Shown: positions 51,020 to 59,285 of the stretch, in pieces
How the letters are laid out: every line of letters starts with the position of its first letter
Position numbering within the stretch: position 1 is the stretch's first letter
Assembly: GCA_003096535.1 (NCBI GenBank)
Contig: QEKJ01000003.1
Coordinates: 137,068 to 201,067 of the forward strand
Origin: Agathobaculum butyriciproducens
Lineage (GTDB): Bacteria > Bacillota > Clostridia > Oscillospirales > Butyricicoccaceae
Direction of reading: 5' to 3'
DNA: 64,000 bases
Notes under the pieces: model-generated
Seen by the model: the letters and a program-made list of their open reading frames with translations, nothing else
Told to the model about the DNA's origin: nothing
Database searches by the model: none
Position numbers and translations under genes: made by a program

Positions 51020-51535
51020 ATGCAACAGATCGCACAGTTTTTCAAGGTATCCGAGGAACAGTTTGTCCGTGACTGGTGCACGGCTACCCGCCGCAGCGCG
51101 GATGAGGCCAAGAAGGTCTATCAGAACATCCAGCTGCCGCGCCGCGCGACCAAGGGCTCTGCCGGCTATGATTTTTTTGCGCCGGAAAGCTTTACGCTTG
51201 TTCCGCATGAGACCATCCTTATTCCGACCGGTATCCGCGTTATGATCGAGGACGGCTGGGTGCTGAGCCTGTACCCGCGTTCCGGTCTGGGCTTCCGTCA
51301 CCGTCTGCAGCTTGACAATACGGTCGGCATTATCGACAGCGACTACTTTGAGGCTAAAAATGAAGGACACATTCTCATTAAGATGACCAGCGACGATCAC
51401 AAGGGCAAAACCCTATCGGTTGCCGCAGGCGACGGCTTTGCACAGGGTATTTTCCTGCCGTTCGGTATCACCGTGGACGATGAGGCTGACGGTGAACGCA
51501 CCGGCGGCTTCGGCAGCACGACTGAAAAGAAGTAA
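51020..51535 (+). CDS. dut: dUTP diphosphatase (dUTPase) with N-terminal extension
   Basis: 171 residues; trimeric dUTPase is ~145, the extra residues being at the N-terminus (AQFFKVSEEQFVRDW). All five family motifs are present in order: GSAGYDFFA, YPRSGLGFR (with uridine loop), GIIDSDYF, GFAQGIFLP and RTGGFGSTTEKK. It hydrolyses dUTP to dUMP, preventing uracil incorporation and providing the thymidylate precursor. AAGGAG lies 11 bases upstream of the ATG. Third gene of nrdD-nrdG-dut. Confidence 0.96.
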   Translation: MQQIAQFFKVSEEQFVRDWCTATRRSADEAKKVYQNIQLPRRATKGSAGYDFFAPESFTLVPHETILIPTGIRVMIEDGWVLSLYPRSGLGFRHRLQLDNTVGIIDSDYFEAKNEGHILIKMTSDDHKGKTLSVAAGDGFAQGIFLPFGITVDDEADGERTGGFGSTTEKK

Positions 51536-51552
51536 CAATTCCATAAACAGCC

Positions 51553-51593
51553 AAAAGCGCATTCACAGAGATTTATCTGCGAATGCGCTTTTT
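51553..51593. terminator. Bidirectional terminator between dut and spoVM
   Basis: Stem AAAGCGCATTC (51554-51564) / GAATGCGCTTT (51581-51591) with an inner CAGA/CTG pairing, then TTTTT; the minus strand also ends in TTTT. It serves convergent dut and spoVM. Confidence 0.85.
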
Positions 51594-51594
51594 C

Positions 51595-51672
51595 TTATGC
51601 CCTGTTTACATGAAACAGGCAGCACAGGATCCCGCGTAAGCACTTGGGACTTTTCCATACAACAACCTTCAT
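51595..51672 (-). CDS. spoVM: Stage V sporulation protein M
   Basis: 25 residues, MKVVVWKSPKCLRGIL followed by CCLFHVNRA. It aligns without gaps to B. subtilis SpoVM (26 residues): Lys2, Lys7, the helix-kinking Pro9, Lys10, Leu12, Gly14 and Ile15 all coincide. SpoVM is an amphipathic helix that settles on the convex forespore membrane and recruits SpoIVA. The second ATG of an ATGATG pair is chosen because it puts Pro at position 9; AGGAGGG lies upstream. Oddities: Arg17 and Ala18 of B. subtilis are Cys-Cys and Phe11 is Cys. It lies 16 bp after a 48-residue membrane protein gene and faces sipL-spoIVA. Confidence 0.85.
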   Translation of the reverse strand: MKVVVWKSPKCLRGILCCLFHVNRA

Positions 51673-51688
51673 CATGCCTTACCCTCCT

Positions 51689-51835
51689 TCAGCACTGCAG
51701 CAGGAACAGCCCTGCCGCGATCACTGCCAGTGCAAATAGCCACACCGGCAGACAGGATGGGAGCAGACTGCCTAGCAGCAAGCCTGTTCCAAACATAAAT
51801 ACGGCAAGACCGATCGCCTGACCACGGCAGAACAT
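51689..51835 (-). CDS. 48-residue double-helix membrane protein cotranscribed with spoVM
   Basis: Starts MFCRGQAIGLAVFMFGTGLLLG and continues SLLPSCLPVWLFALAVIAAG, ending FLLQC. Two hydrophobic helices (about residues 7-24 and 29-47) are joined by a tight SLLPSCLP turn; there is only one charged residue (Arg4) and three cysteines. AGGAG lies a few bases upstream of the ATG at 51835. Its stop (TGA) is fused to the spoVM ribosome site (CTGAAGGAGGG), so the two are translationally coupled. It is behind a sigma-E-like promoter. I do not recognise the family. A membrane partner of the SpoVM/SpoIVA basement layer is an inference from position only. Confidence 0.7.
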   Translation of the reverse strand: MFCRGQAIGLAVFMFGTGLLLGSLLPSCLPVWLFALAVIAAGLFLLQC

Positions 51836-51857
51836 AGCGCATCACGCTCCTGTTACC

Positions 51858-51887
51858 AGTATAAGCAGCTCGGATAGAAAATGTGAC
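51858..51887 (-). promoter_or_regulatory. Sigma-E-like promoter of the spoVM unit
   Basis: Minus-strand GTCACATT (51880-51887), 14-bp spacer, CTTATACT (51858-51865). Compared with the sigma-E consensus (KMATATT, 14 bp, CATACAMT) it has one and two mismatches. Mother-cell expression is inferred. Confidence 0.55.
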
Positions 51888-51908
51888 AGCAAAGCGAAAC
51901 CGATCTGC

Positions 51909-51937
51909 TCATATTTTACGCAAGCGCTTCATATGGT
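51909..51937 (+). promoter_or_regulatory. Sigma-E-like promoter of sipL-spoIVA
   Basis: TCATATT (51909-51915, exact -35 consensus), 14-bp spacer, CATATGGT (51930-51937, 5 of 8 matches). It sits back to back with the spoVM promoter, with 21 bp between the two -35 boxes. Confidence 0.55.
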
Positions 51938-51976
51938 AATGCAGGAGCAGCGGTGAAACCAAAGGAGGCAGCATCA

Positions 51977-53452
51977 ATGGAACTGAATCAAACAAGCATC
52001 TGCTACTACGAAAAGAAATTAGCGCATATCTCTGCGGCGACAGAGAGTGCGGATTCGATTGTGCCGGACACGTTTCCGGATATCGGACGAATCGTGTGCG
52101 CGTATGGTACGGCGGTCATCAAGGACCAGACTCCACAGAATGACCGCCTGCTAGTATCCGGCACCGTGCAGACGACCGTACTGTACGAACCGGAAAACGG
52201 TGGTAAGCTGCGTCGACTCTCCGTGCCGGTCACGTTTGCGCATATTGAGGAATGTGAGGGTTTAACGGCAGAATCTATCTGCAGCACCGTGTGCCGCATT
52301 GCTGCAGTAGATGCCGAAGCTATGAACAGCCGCAAGGTGAGCGTCAGCGTTCAGCTTTGCTTTTTAACTGAAGGCTACTGCAAAGCTGAATGCAACGTGA
52401 CGGAATCGGTCGAACTGGACGGCATAGAATGCCTGAGCCATTTGCAGAGCATAACGCTGCTGGAGCAGGTACGCAGTTATCCGGTGACAATACTGGATGA
52501 CATACAGCTTGCGGATGCAGCGGAGCTGTCCCTGCTGCACACCGATTGCACGATGCAGGTATCCGAGTGCCGCGCCATGCATGGCAGAATCATCGTGAAA
52601 GGTGAAGCTGTGCTGCACTGCCTTGCCATGCAGGAGGATGATGCTGTGCGTGTACTGAACAGCAGCACGCCGTTCACGCAGATTCTCGAGCTGCCGGAAG
52701 CAGAAGAAGACGCCCTGACCGCAGTACGGATGACCGTATCTGAGGCAGACTGCCGATTGGAATCCGATGGCATGCTGTCCTGCACCATCAGCGCACAGGC
52801 TATGGTGCTGCTGCGGCAGGAGCGCAGGCTGCGCTGCATCGAGGATATGTATCTGCCCGGCAAGGAGCTTGCTGCGCAGGCAGAGCATCCTGTATTGCAG
52901 AATATGCCATCCGCGCAGCCGTTTACCTCCGAAGGCAGCGAGACTTTGCAGACCGCACAGCATGTATCTCATGTGATTGCCGCGCAGGCGGTCTGCTGCG
53001 GCGCAAAGCGTGTATCGGAGAGCGAGCTGCAAATCAAAGCTGGTGTTCGCGTGCTGTATTTGAGTGATGAACAGCAGCTTTGCGCGGTACAGCGTATTGT
53101 ACCGCTGACCATGCCGTACAGCGAAGCCGGAGAGCCGGAAGAGCTTACGCTTTCGGCACGCGCCACAGCGGCGGGTGAGCGAGGATTGCTTTTGACTGTC
53201 ACCGCAAACGGTGCTGCTGCAACACAGGAGCGTGTGACATTCTGCCATATCTCTGCGTTGGAGATCAAGCCAAAGGAGAGCAGTCATAACGGCGTAACAC
53301 TGGTTCTCAAGCAGATCAACGGCGAAGAACGGCTGTGGGACATTGCCAAAAACTGCGGTACGACCGAGCAGGCCATCCGCTGTGCGAATGACTTGCCGAC
53401 AGAGGCAGAGTGTGTGCAGAATGCCATGCTGCTGATTCCGATTCAGGACTGA
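51977..53452 (+). CDS. sipL: SipL-like spore-coat morphogenetic protein (DUF3794 domains plus LysM-like end)
   Basis: 491 residues. Two to three DUF3794 (SipL/SPOCS) beta-rich domains are seen around residues 30-110 (SADSIVPDTFPDIGRIVCAYG), 160-260 (VRSYPVTILDDIQLADAAELSLLHTDCTMQVSEC) and 300-430. The C-terminal ~50 residues are LysM-like (LWDIAKNCGTTEQAIRCANDL...MLLIPI). In C. difficile SipL uses its LysM domain to bind SpoIVA. ATG at 51977 follows a perfect AAAGGAGG; earlier in-frame codons are not preceded by one. It lies 14 bp before spoIVA. Confidence 0.92.
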   Translation: MELNQTSICYYEKKLAHISAATESADSIVPDTFPDIGRIVCAYGTAVIKDQTPQNDRLLVSGTVQTTVLYEPENGGKLRRLSVPVTFAHIEECEGLTAESICSTVCRIAAVDAEAMNSRKVSVSVQLCFLTEGYCKAECNVTESVELDGIECLSHLQSITLLEQVRSYPVTILDDIQLADAAELSLLHTDCTMQVSECRAMHGRIIVKGEAVLHCLAMQEDDAVRVLNSSTPFTQILELPEAEEDALTAVRMTVSEADCRLESDGMLSCTISAQAMVLLRQERRLRCIEDMYLPGKELAAQAEHPVLQNMPSAQPFTSEGSETLQTAQHVSHVIAAQAVCCGAKRVSESELQIKAGVRVLYLSDEQQLCAVQRIVPLTMPYSEAGEPEELTLSARATAAGERGLLLTVTANGAAATQERVTFCHISALEIKPKESSHNGVTLVLKQINGEERLWDIAKNCGTTEQAIRCANDLPTEAECVQNAMLLIPIQD

Positions 53453-53466
53453 AAGGCGGGAAGAGA

Positions 53467-54942
53467 ATGGAAAACCAGATTTACGACCAAATCAGCAGCC
53501 GTACCGGCGGTGATATTTATATTGGTGTTGTCGGTCCGGTTCGTACGGGCAAATCCACATTTATCAAGCGGTTCATGGAGACTATGGTGCTGCCCGATAT
53601 GGAGAATCCCTACAAGCGGGAGCGCGCACGGGATGAATTGCCGCAGTCCGGCACCGGACGGACAATTATGACTGCCGAACCGAAATTTGTGCCGGAAGAA
53701 GCGGCGGAAATCGCTCTGCCGGAAGGCGGCGCATGTCGGGTGCGGCTGGTGGACTGCGTAGGCTATCTGGTAGAGGGTGCACTCGGCGGCATGGAGGGAG
53801 ATACACCGCGCATGGTATCTACACCGTGGCAGGAAGATCCCATGACACTGGCCGAAGCGGCAGAGATCGGCACGCACAAGGTTATCGGTGAACACTCTAC
53901 CATCGGACTGGTGGTGACGACCGACGGCAGCTTTACCGAGCTGCCGCGTGAAGCCTATATACCGGCAGAAAAACGCGTAATTGAGGAACTGCAGTCACTC
54001 GGCAAGCCGTTTCTCGTACTGGTAAACTCGTCAGAGCCGAACGGCGAAGCGGCACAGCGTGTATGCGACGAGCTGCAGTCGCAGTACGGGATTGCACCGA
54101 TTGCGGTGAACTGTCTTGAACTGGATGAGAGCGGCATTGCGGATATTCTGCAGCAGGTGCTGTATGAATTTCCGGTCTGCGAGATTGGTTTTGTCCTTCC
54201 GCGTTATATCGGTACTCTGCCGCTGCATCATCCGGTGCAGAACAGCATTTACCAGTGCATTCGCACAGCCGCCGCCAACGGAGAGAAAATGCGTGATGTA
54301 CAGAAGCTATGCCGTACCCTCGAAGAGAACGAATACGTCGAGCGGGCGAGCGTGGACAATATGGCGCTCGGCAGAGGCTCGGCGGTCGTGCGTGTAGACG
54401 TACCGGAAACCGTATTCTACGGCATTGTCGGCGAGCAGACCGGCATTCAGGTGCGGGATGACGCAGATTTAATTCGTGTGCTTGAGGATTTCGCTGCGGT
54501 GAAACAGCAGTACGAACGGCTGCATGGTGCGCTCGATCAGGTATATCAGACCGGTTACGGCATTGTGATGCCGTCGGTGGAGGAGCTTTCGCTTGAGGAA
54601 CCGGAAATCGTTCGGCAGGGAGGGCGGTATGGTGTGCGTCTGCGGGCTTCTGCACCATCCATCCATATGATGCGGGCCAACATCAAAGCCGAGGTCAATC
54701 CGATCGTCGGCACGGAAAAGCAGTCGGAAGAACTGGTACACTATCTGCTCAGCGAGTTTGAGGAACAGCCGGAGAAGATTTGGGAGACCAATATTTTCGG
54801 AAAGTCGCTCAATGAACTCGTGCGTGAGGAACTGTCGCACAAATTGAGCCGTATGCCGGATGATGCCCGTGGTAAAATCCGTGAAACACTGGAAAAGATC
54901 ATCAATGAAAGCGCAGGAGGACTCATTTGCATCATCCTGTGA
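53467..54942 (+). CDS. spoIVA: Stage IV sporulation protein A
   Basis: 491 residues, the family length. A cytoskeletal ATPase that polymerises into the basement layer of the spore coat on the forespore surface, anchored by SpoVM. The Walker A is GPVRTGKSTFIKRF (~residue 25), followed by the switch-like GRTIMTAEPKFVPEEA and DCVGYLVEGALGG. The C-terminal tail GGLICIIL, needed in B. subtilis for SpoVM contact, is intact. The ATG at 53467 follows GGCGGGA; the sipL gene ends 14 bp before. Together with sipL and the divergent spoVM, all three basement-layer proteins are encoded within 3.4 kb. Confidence 0.97.
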   Translation: MENQIYDQISSRTGGDIYIGVVGPVRTGKSTFIKRFMETMVLPDMENPYKRERARDELPQSGTGRTIMTAEPKFVPEEAAEIALPEGGACRVRLVDCVGYLVEGALGGMEGDTPRMVSTPWQEDPMTLAEAAEIGTHKVIGEHSTIGLVVTTDGSFTELPREAYIPAEKRVIEELQSLGKPFLVLVNSSEPNGEAAQRVCDELQSQYGIAPIAVNCLELDESGIADILQQVLYEFPVCEIGFVLPRYIGTLPLHHPVQNSIYQCIRTAAANGEKMRDVQKLCRTLEENEYVERASVDNMALGRGSAVVRVDVPETVFYGIVGEQTGIQVRDDADLIRVLEDFAAVKQQYERLHGALDQVYQTGYGIVMPSVEELSLEEPEIVRQGGRYGVRLRASAPSIHMMRANIKAEVNPIVGTEKQSEELVHYLLSEFEEQPEKIWETNIFGKSLNELVREELSHKLSRMPDDARGKIRETLEKIINESAGGLICIIL

Positions 54943-54948
54943 AATCGA

Positions 54949-54979
54949 GCGTGCCTGCCAAAAACAGGCACGCTTTTTT
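54949..54979 (+). terminator. Terminator of sipL-spoIVA
   Basis: Perfect 9-bp stem GCGTGCCTG (54949-54957) / CAGGCACGC (54965-54973), then TTTTTT. Confidence 0.88.
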
Positions 54980-55072
54980 AACAGAATTGTAAAGACTGTC
55001 CGCTTGTAAAGGTCGATTTGCTGTGCTAAAATGTATAGTGTATAGAAATGCGCATTTGAAGGAGACTTTTAC

Positions 55073-55585
55073 TTGACCAAACAAGTGTTTATCATAAACG
55101 GCAGCGGCGGTGTCGGCAAGGATACCGTATGCAGTGCTGCCGCGCAAAGCTGGAAGGTGCAGAACATTTCGTCCATCACACCCATTTTGCAGGTAGCCAA
55201 AGCCGCAGGATGGGACGGCACCAAAACACCGGCGGCACGTCGTTTTCTTTCGCAGCTGAAAGCAGACTGCACGGAATTCAACGACCTTCCGTTCCGCTAC
55301 TGCACAGAACAGCTGCAGATATTTGCTGAAAATGATGCGGAACTGCTGTTCGTCCATATCCGGGAACCGGAGGAGATCGAGCGGTTTCGTCAGACAGCAG
55401 GCGTAAACTGCAAGACCATTCTCGTGCGTCGACCGACACTTGAGCAGGCACGCGGACAGCTGGGCAACCGCTCAGACGACGGCGTTGCAGCGTACGCCTA
55501 TGATGCGGAATTCCTCAACGACGGTTCGCTGGAGGAACTGCCCGCAAAAGTACACGACTTTTTACAGGCTCTGATCAAGAGATAA
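55073..55585 (+). CDS. P-loop nucleotide kinase-like protein
   Basis: 170 residues. The N-terminal GSGGVGKDTVC (~residue 10) is a Walker A with the GKDT form used in deoxynucleoside-monophosphate or adenylylsulfate-type kinases; LLFVHIREPEEIERF and TILVRRPTL are the Walker B and base-specificity regions of such folds. The order resembles small dNMP-kinase-like proteins of Firmicutes; the substrate is unknown. TTG start with AAGGAG eight bases upstream. It has its own leader after the spoIVA terminator and is followed 61 bp later by the adaptor gene. Confidence 0.75.
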   Translation: MTKQVFIINGSGGVGKDTVCSAAAQSWKVQNISSITPILQVAKAAGWDGTKTPAARRFLSQLKADCTEFNDLPFRYCTEQLQIFAENDAELLFVHIREPEEIERFRQTAGVNCKTILVRRPTLEQARGQLGNRSDDGVAAYAYDAEFLNDGSLEELPAKVHDFLQALIKR

Positions 55586-55646
55586 CTTTCAAGATCAGGC
55601 ACGGCTCTGTTTCACAGGAACAGCGCATAGAAAGGAACATCAAAAT

Positions 55647-57572
55647 ATGAGCCAGAACAAGAAGAAGTTCTTCGGCAAGCACAAGGACGAGCAGGAGCAG
55701 GATCTCGAGCAGACGCAGCCGCTTCCGCCGATGCCAGAAAACAACTCTGACAAGACCGTTCAGACGGAGGAAAATACTGCACCGGAAGAAGCATCCGAAA
55801 AAGCTGATGCTGACGAAAAAAACGAGAAGGCAGAGCAGCTTGCCAAATCCTTTTGCAAAAGATTTAATCGAAGCAAGTGCATTCGCGTTATCATTGCAGC
55901 CGGATTGATTATTCTGCTGGTCGGCGGTTCGGTATTTGCTGTCATTCGCTCGCGCCATACCGGCACGGAGAACACACTTCCGACGACTGCAGTCGTTACC
56001 TATGGCGATATTGGCACTTATATCGAGGGCAGCGGTGAAACGGCGGCGCGCAATACGGAAGAACTTGGCTTGGGAATTGAGGGCAAAATCTCTCAGGTGC
56101 TGGTTTCCGAGGGAGATGAGGTGCATGCCGGTGATCCGCTAGTCGTTGTCGATCCGACCGGAATCCGCGAACAGCTGACAGCGGCACAGGCAGAATTCAC
56201 TGCCGCGCAGAGTGAGCTGACCAACGCACAGGCAGCGATTACGCAGGCACAGAGCCGCATTGCCTCGGCGCAGAGCCAGTACACCCACGGCAGCGCTACG
56301 GCACCGTTCAGCGGCAAGTTTATCGCATCAAGCACATTTGCAGCAGGGCAGAAGGTAAGTGCAGGACAGACCATCGGCCGTATGGTCAACGACAGCCAGA
56401 TGCAGCTTGCTGTACAGTTTAGTTCGGAATATGCCAAAGATATCAAGGCCGGTCAGACGGCTACGATCTCTACCTCTGTCGGACAGGTTTCCGCTGTAGT
56501 TTCGTCGATTGATTCCGCTTCCGGCAAAGGTACTTTCCTTGTTGTATTGACCGTACAGAATCCTTCCGGTGCACTGACGCAGGGAACGAGTGCTACCGCA
56601 ACGATCAACAGCGACAGTGCCGGCACGATTTTCTCTTCCGGGTCGGGCACGCTGGACTACATCAAGGAGCAGGTTATCACGGCACCGATCGGCGGTGAAA
56701 TCACGGCCTATAACGGCTCGAACCACACATACAGCAGCGGTGCAGTCATTATGTCAATTTCCAATGTTGCAGCGCCGGATACTTCGGACGCGCGAAGCAG
56801 TCTCACGGCTGCACAGAGCACGGCTGCAGCCGCACAGGCCAAGGTGAGCGAGATTCAGACGCGCATTCTAAAGCTGCAGCAGGAGATTCTGGATGCCACG
56901 ATGACGGCTTCGATCGACGGCGTTGTCACCTCACTGAACGCGGAAGAAGGGGAGGAGACCGATGGTACCGAGCCTCTGGTTGTTGTTTCCGACCTAAGCG
57001 ATACCGTTGTTACGGCCGAGCTGACGACAGATGAAGTGCAGTCTGTCGAGCCTGGTCAAACGGTAACAATGAACATGTACACGATGGATGGTTCCGAGCT
57101 GCCGCTCACCGGTGTGGTTGACTCGGTTTCGCCGGAGCCAAGTCAGAACACGGGAAGTCAGGGCAGTCTGACGACTTTTAAGGCAATTATCACGGTTGAT
57201 TCTATCGAAGGTCAGGCGATTTCCAGCGGCATGATGGTCGATTACAAAATTGCAGTTGCCGAATCGGACAGCTGCCTGATAGTACCGACTTCCGCTATCG
57301 TTCACACGGCGGATGGCAGTACGGGTGTATTCACCAAAACGCTCATTGACAAGGACGGCAACGAAATTCCATTCGATGATACACTGCCGATTCCGGACGG
57401 CATGGAAGCGCCCGAAGGCTATCAGCTGGTAGCGGTGGAAACCGGCGTTTCAGATGCGAACAATACCGAAATTTTCTGGGGCGTCGATGAAGGTGCAACG
57501 GTTTATCTGAATGCCACACCAAATACATCAAACGCGGTAGCTGATGAGGAAAATACAGCATATAACAGCTGA
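55647..57572 (+). CDS. Large membrane-fusion (HlyD-family) adaptor, no partner nearby
   Basis: 641 residues, almost twice the usual size. A charged cytoplasmic N-terminus (residues 1-75, acidic and Glu/Lys/Gln-rich) precedes one membrane helix (~78-98). The lipoyl-like domain is split by helical hairpins containing Ala/Gln repeats (LTAAQAEFTAAQSELTNAQAAITQAQ and, again, SLTAAQSTAAAAQAKVSEIQ), i.e. two alpha-hairpins in tandem. The C-terminal part ends with the adaptor membrane-proximal domain (CLIVPTSAIVHTADGSTGVF). It would link an exporter to the surface. No ABC or RND partner gene adjoins it. Confidence 0.82.
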   Translation: MSQNKKKFFGKHKDEQEQDLEQTQPLPPMPENNSDKTVQTEENTAPEEASEKADADEKNEKAEQLAKSFCKRFNRSKCIRVIIAAGLIILLVGGSVFAVIRSRHTGTENTLPTTAVVTYGDIGTYIEGSGETAARNTEELGLGIEGKISQVLVSEGDEVHAGDPLVVVDPTGIREQLTAAQAEFTAAQSELTNAQAAITQAQSRIASAQSQYTHGSATAPFSGKFIASSTFAAGQKVSAGQTIGRMVNDSQMQLAVQFSSEYAKDIKAGQTATISTSVGQVSAVVSSIDSASGKGTFLVVLTVQNPSGALTQGTSATATINSDSAGTIFSSGSGTLDYIKEQVITAPIGGEITAYNGSNHTYSSGAVIMSISNVAAPDTSDARSSLTAAQSTAAAAQAKVSEIQTRILKLQQEILDATMTASIDGVVTSLNAEEGEETDGTEPLVVVSDLSDTVVTAELTTDEVQSVEPGQTVTMNMYTMDGSELPLTGVVDSVSPEPSQNTGSQGSLTTFKAIITVDSIEGQAISSGMMVDYKIAVAESDSCLIVPTSAIVHTADGSTGVFTKTLIDKDGNEIPFDDTLPIPDGMEAPEGYQLVAVETGVSDANNTEIFWGVDEGATVYLNATPNTSNAVADEENTAYNS

Positions 57573-57582
57573 TAAGCAGTAT

Positions 57583-57625
57583 AAAGCACGGCTTTTGTTT
57601 TAGAACAGAAACCGTGCTTTTCTTT
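57583..57625 (+). terminator. Terminator after the adaptor gene
   Basis: Stem AAAGCACGG (57583-57591) / CCGTGCTTT (57612-57620) enclosing 20 nt, then TCTTT. Confidence 0.75.
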
Positions 57626-57734
57626 ATTTCTTACAAACTGGCATTACAAAATAATTGCCATCTGAGCATTTTAACATATTCAGATTGGGCGTATAATGCG
57701 TTCATACACCAAACAACAAAGGAGTCTGAACGAC

Positions 57735-58607
57735 ATGAGCGTACAGTATAAGCTGAACAAGGAGCTGGCCCAGATGCTGAAGGGCGGCGTCATTATGGAC
57801 GTAACCACACCGGAGCAGGCGAAAATTGCCGAAGCAGCAGGCGCATGTGCAGTTATGGCGCTGGAGCGCATTCCGGCTGACATCCGTGCAGCAGGCGGTG
57901 TTTCCCGCATGAGCGACCCGAAGATGATTCGCGGTATTCAGGAAGCAGTTTCCATTCCGGTTATGGCGAAGTGCCGTATCGGTCACTTTGTTGAGGCACA
58001 GGTGCTGGAAGCAATCGAGATCGACTATATCGACGAGAGTGAAGTGCTGTCTCCGGCGGACGATGTATACCACATTGATAAGACACAGTTCAAGGTTCCG
58101 TTTGTATGCGGTGCGCGTGATCTGGGTGAAGCTCTACGCCGCATCGCTGAAGGCGCAGCAATGATCCGTACCAAGGGTGAGCCGGGCACAGGTGATGTTG
58201 TGCAGGCAGTTCGTCACATGCGCGCTATGAACGCAGAAATTCGCCGTGTGCAGAATCTGCGTGAGGATGAGCTGTTTGAGGCCGCAAAGCAACTGCAGGT
58301 TCCGGTTGAACTGCTCCGCAGTGTGCATGAAAATGGCCGACTGCCGGTCGTAAACTTTGCAGCAGGCGGCGTTGCAACTCCGGCTGACGCAGCACTGATG
58401 ATGCAGCTTGGCGCAGAAGGCGTATTCGTTGGTTCGGGCATCTTCAAGTCTGGCGATCCGGCAAAGCGTGCTGCAGCAATCGTAAAGGCGGTTACTAACT
58501 ACACCGATGCAAAGCTGATTGCAGAACTGTCTACCGATCTGGGTGAAGCAATGGTTGGCATTAACGAGAACGAAATCGCATTGCTGATGGCAGAGCGAGG
58601 CAAGTAA
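57735..58607 (+). CDS. pdxS: Pyridoxal 5'-phosphate synthase subunit PdxS
   Basis: 290 residues. Makes PLP from ribose 5-phosphate (or ribulose 5-phosphate), glyceraldehyde 3-phosphate and ammonia from PdxT. Signatures are [21 protein letters not shown], the catalytic Lys regions [14 protein letters not shown] and [13 protein letters not shown], and [37 protein letters not shown] precedes the ATG at 57735; an ATG 13 codons earlier would fall at the transcription start (TATAAT near 57691). It is followed by pdxT one base after its stop. Confidence 0.97.
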   Translation: MSVQYKLNKELAQMLKGGVIMDVTTPEQAKIAEAAGACAVMALERIPADIRAAGGVSRMSDPKMIRGIQEAVSIPVMAKCRIGHFVEAQVLEAIEIDYIDESEVLSPADDVYHIDKTQFKVPFVCGARDLGEALRRIAEGAAMIRTKGEPGTGDVVQAVRHMRAMNAEIRRVQNLREDELFEAAKQLQVPVELLRSVHENGRLPVVNFAAGGVATPADAALMMQLGAEGVFVGSGIFKSGDPAKRAAAIVKAVTNYTDAKLIAELSTDLGEAMVGINENEIALLMAERGK

Positions 58608-58608
58608 A

Positions 58609-59193
58609 ATGGCAGTTGGAATTCTGGCGCTGCAGGGCGCCTTCGCAGAGCATGCCGCAGTGCTGGATAAACTCGGCGTACCGCACTTCGAAATTCGCCA
58701 GAAGCGCGATCTGGATCAGCCGATGAATGGTTTGATTATTCCGGGTGGCGAAAGCACAGTAATGAATAAACTCTTGCGCGAGCTGGATTTGTATGATACG
58801 CTGCGTGAGCAGATTCAAAACGGACTTCCTGTATTCGGAACATGTGCCGGTCTGATTCTGCTGGCTAAGCAGATTGATGGTGGCATACCATGCTTCAGTG
58901 TGATGGATATCCGCGTAAAGCGTAATGCCTATGGCAGACAGCTTGGCAGTTTTTTCACGGATGATCGGTTTGGCGGTAGCGAGAGAATACCGATGACATT
59001 CATTCGCGCACCATATATTGAGAGCGTAGGAAATAATGTCGAGGTGCTATCCATTGTTGACAGTAATATTGTTGCTGCACAGCAGGATAATATGCTCGTG
59101 ACCGCATTTCATCCGGAATTAGATATGGATTTGACGGTGCATCAGCATTTCATTCGGATGGTTGAGCAGTTTCGGTTGAAGAATGCGAGATAA
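58609..59193 (+). CDS. pdxT: Pyridoxal 5'-phosphate synthase glutaminase subunit PdxT
   Basis: 194 residues, class I glutaminase. Active-site triad visible: nucleophile Cys in GTCAGLILLA (~residue 79) and the His-Glu pair in TAFHPELDMDLT (~170). GALQG-type start (ILALQGAFAEH) and IIPGGESTVMNKLL are family motifs. It delivers ammonia directly to PdxS. The start is one base after the pdxS stop, so the two subunits are coupled. Confidence 0.97.
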   Translation: MAVGILALQGAFAEHAAVLDKLGVPHFEIRQKRDLDQPMNGLIIPGGESTVMNKLLRELDLYDTLREQIQNGLPVFGTCAGLILLAKQIDGGIPCFSVMDIRVKRNAYGRQLGSFFTDDRFGGSERIPMTFIRAPYIESVGNNVEVLSIVDSNIVAAQQDNMLVTAFHPELDMDLTVHQHFIRMVEQFRLKNAR

Positions 59194-59200
59194 CTAAAAT

Positions 59201-59226
59201 AAGCGGCTCTGTAAGAGCCGCTTTCG
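59201..59226 (+). terminator. Weak terminator after pdxT
   Basis: Perfect 10-bp stem AAGCGGCTCT (59201-59210) / AGAGCCGCTT (59214-59223), followed by only TTTCGT. Confidence 0.6.
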
Positions 59227-59285
59227 TCTGTATAGAAAATCTACTGCACACAAAAATACCAATGTGCTGCGTAATTGCCAGCACC

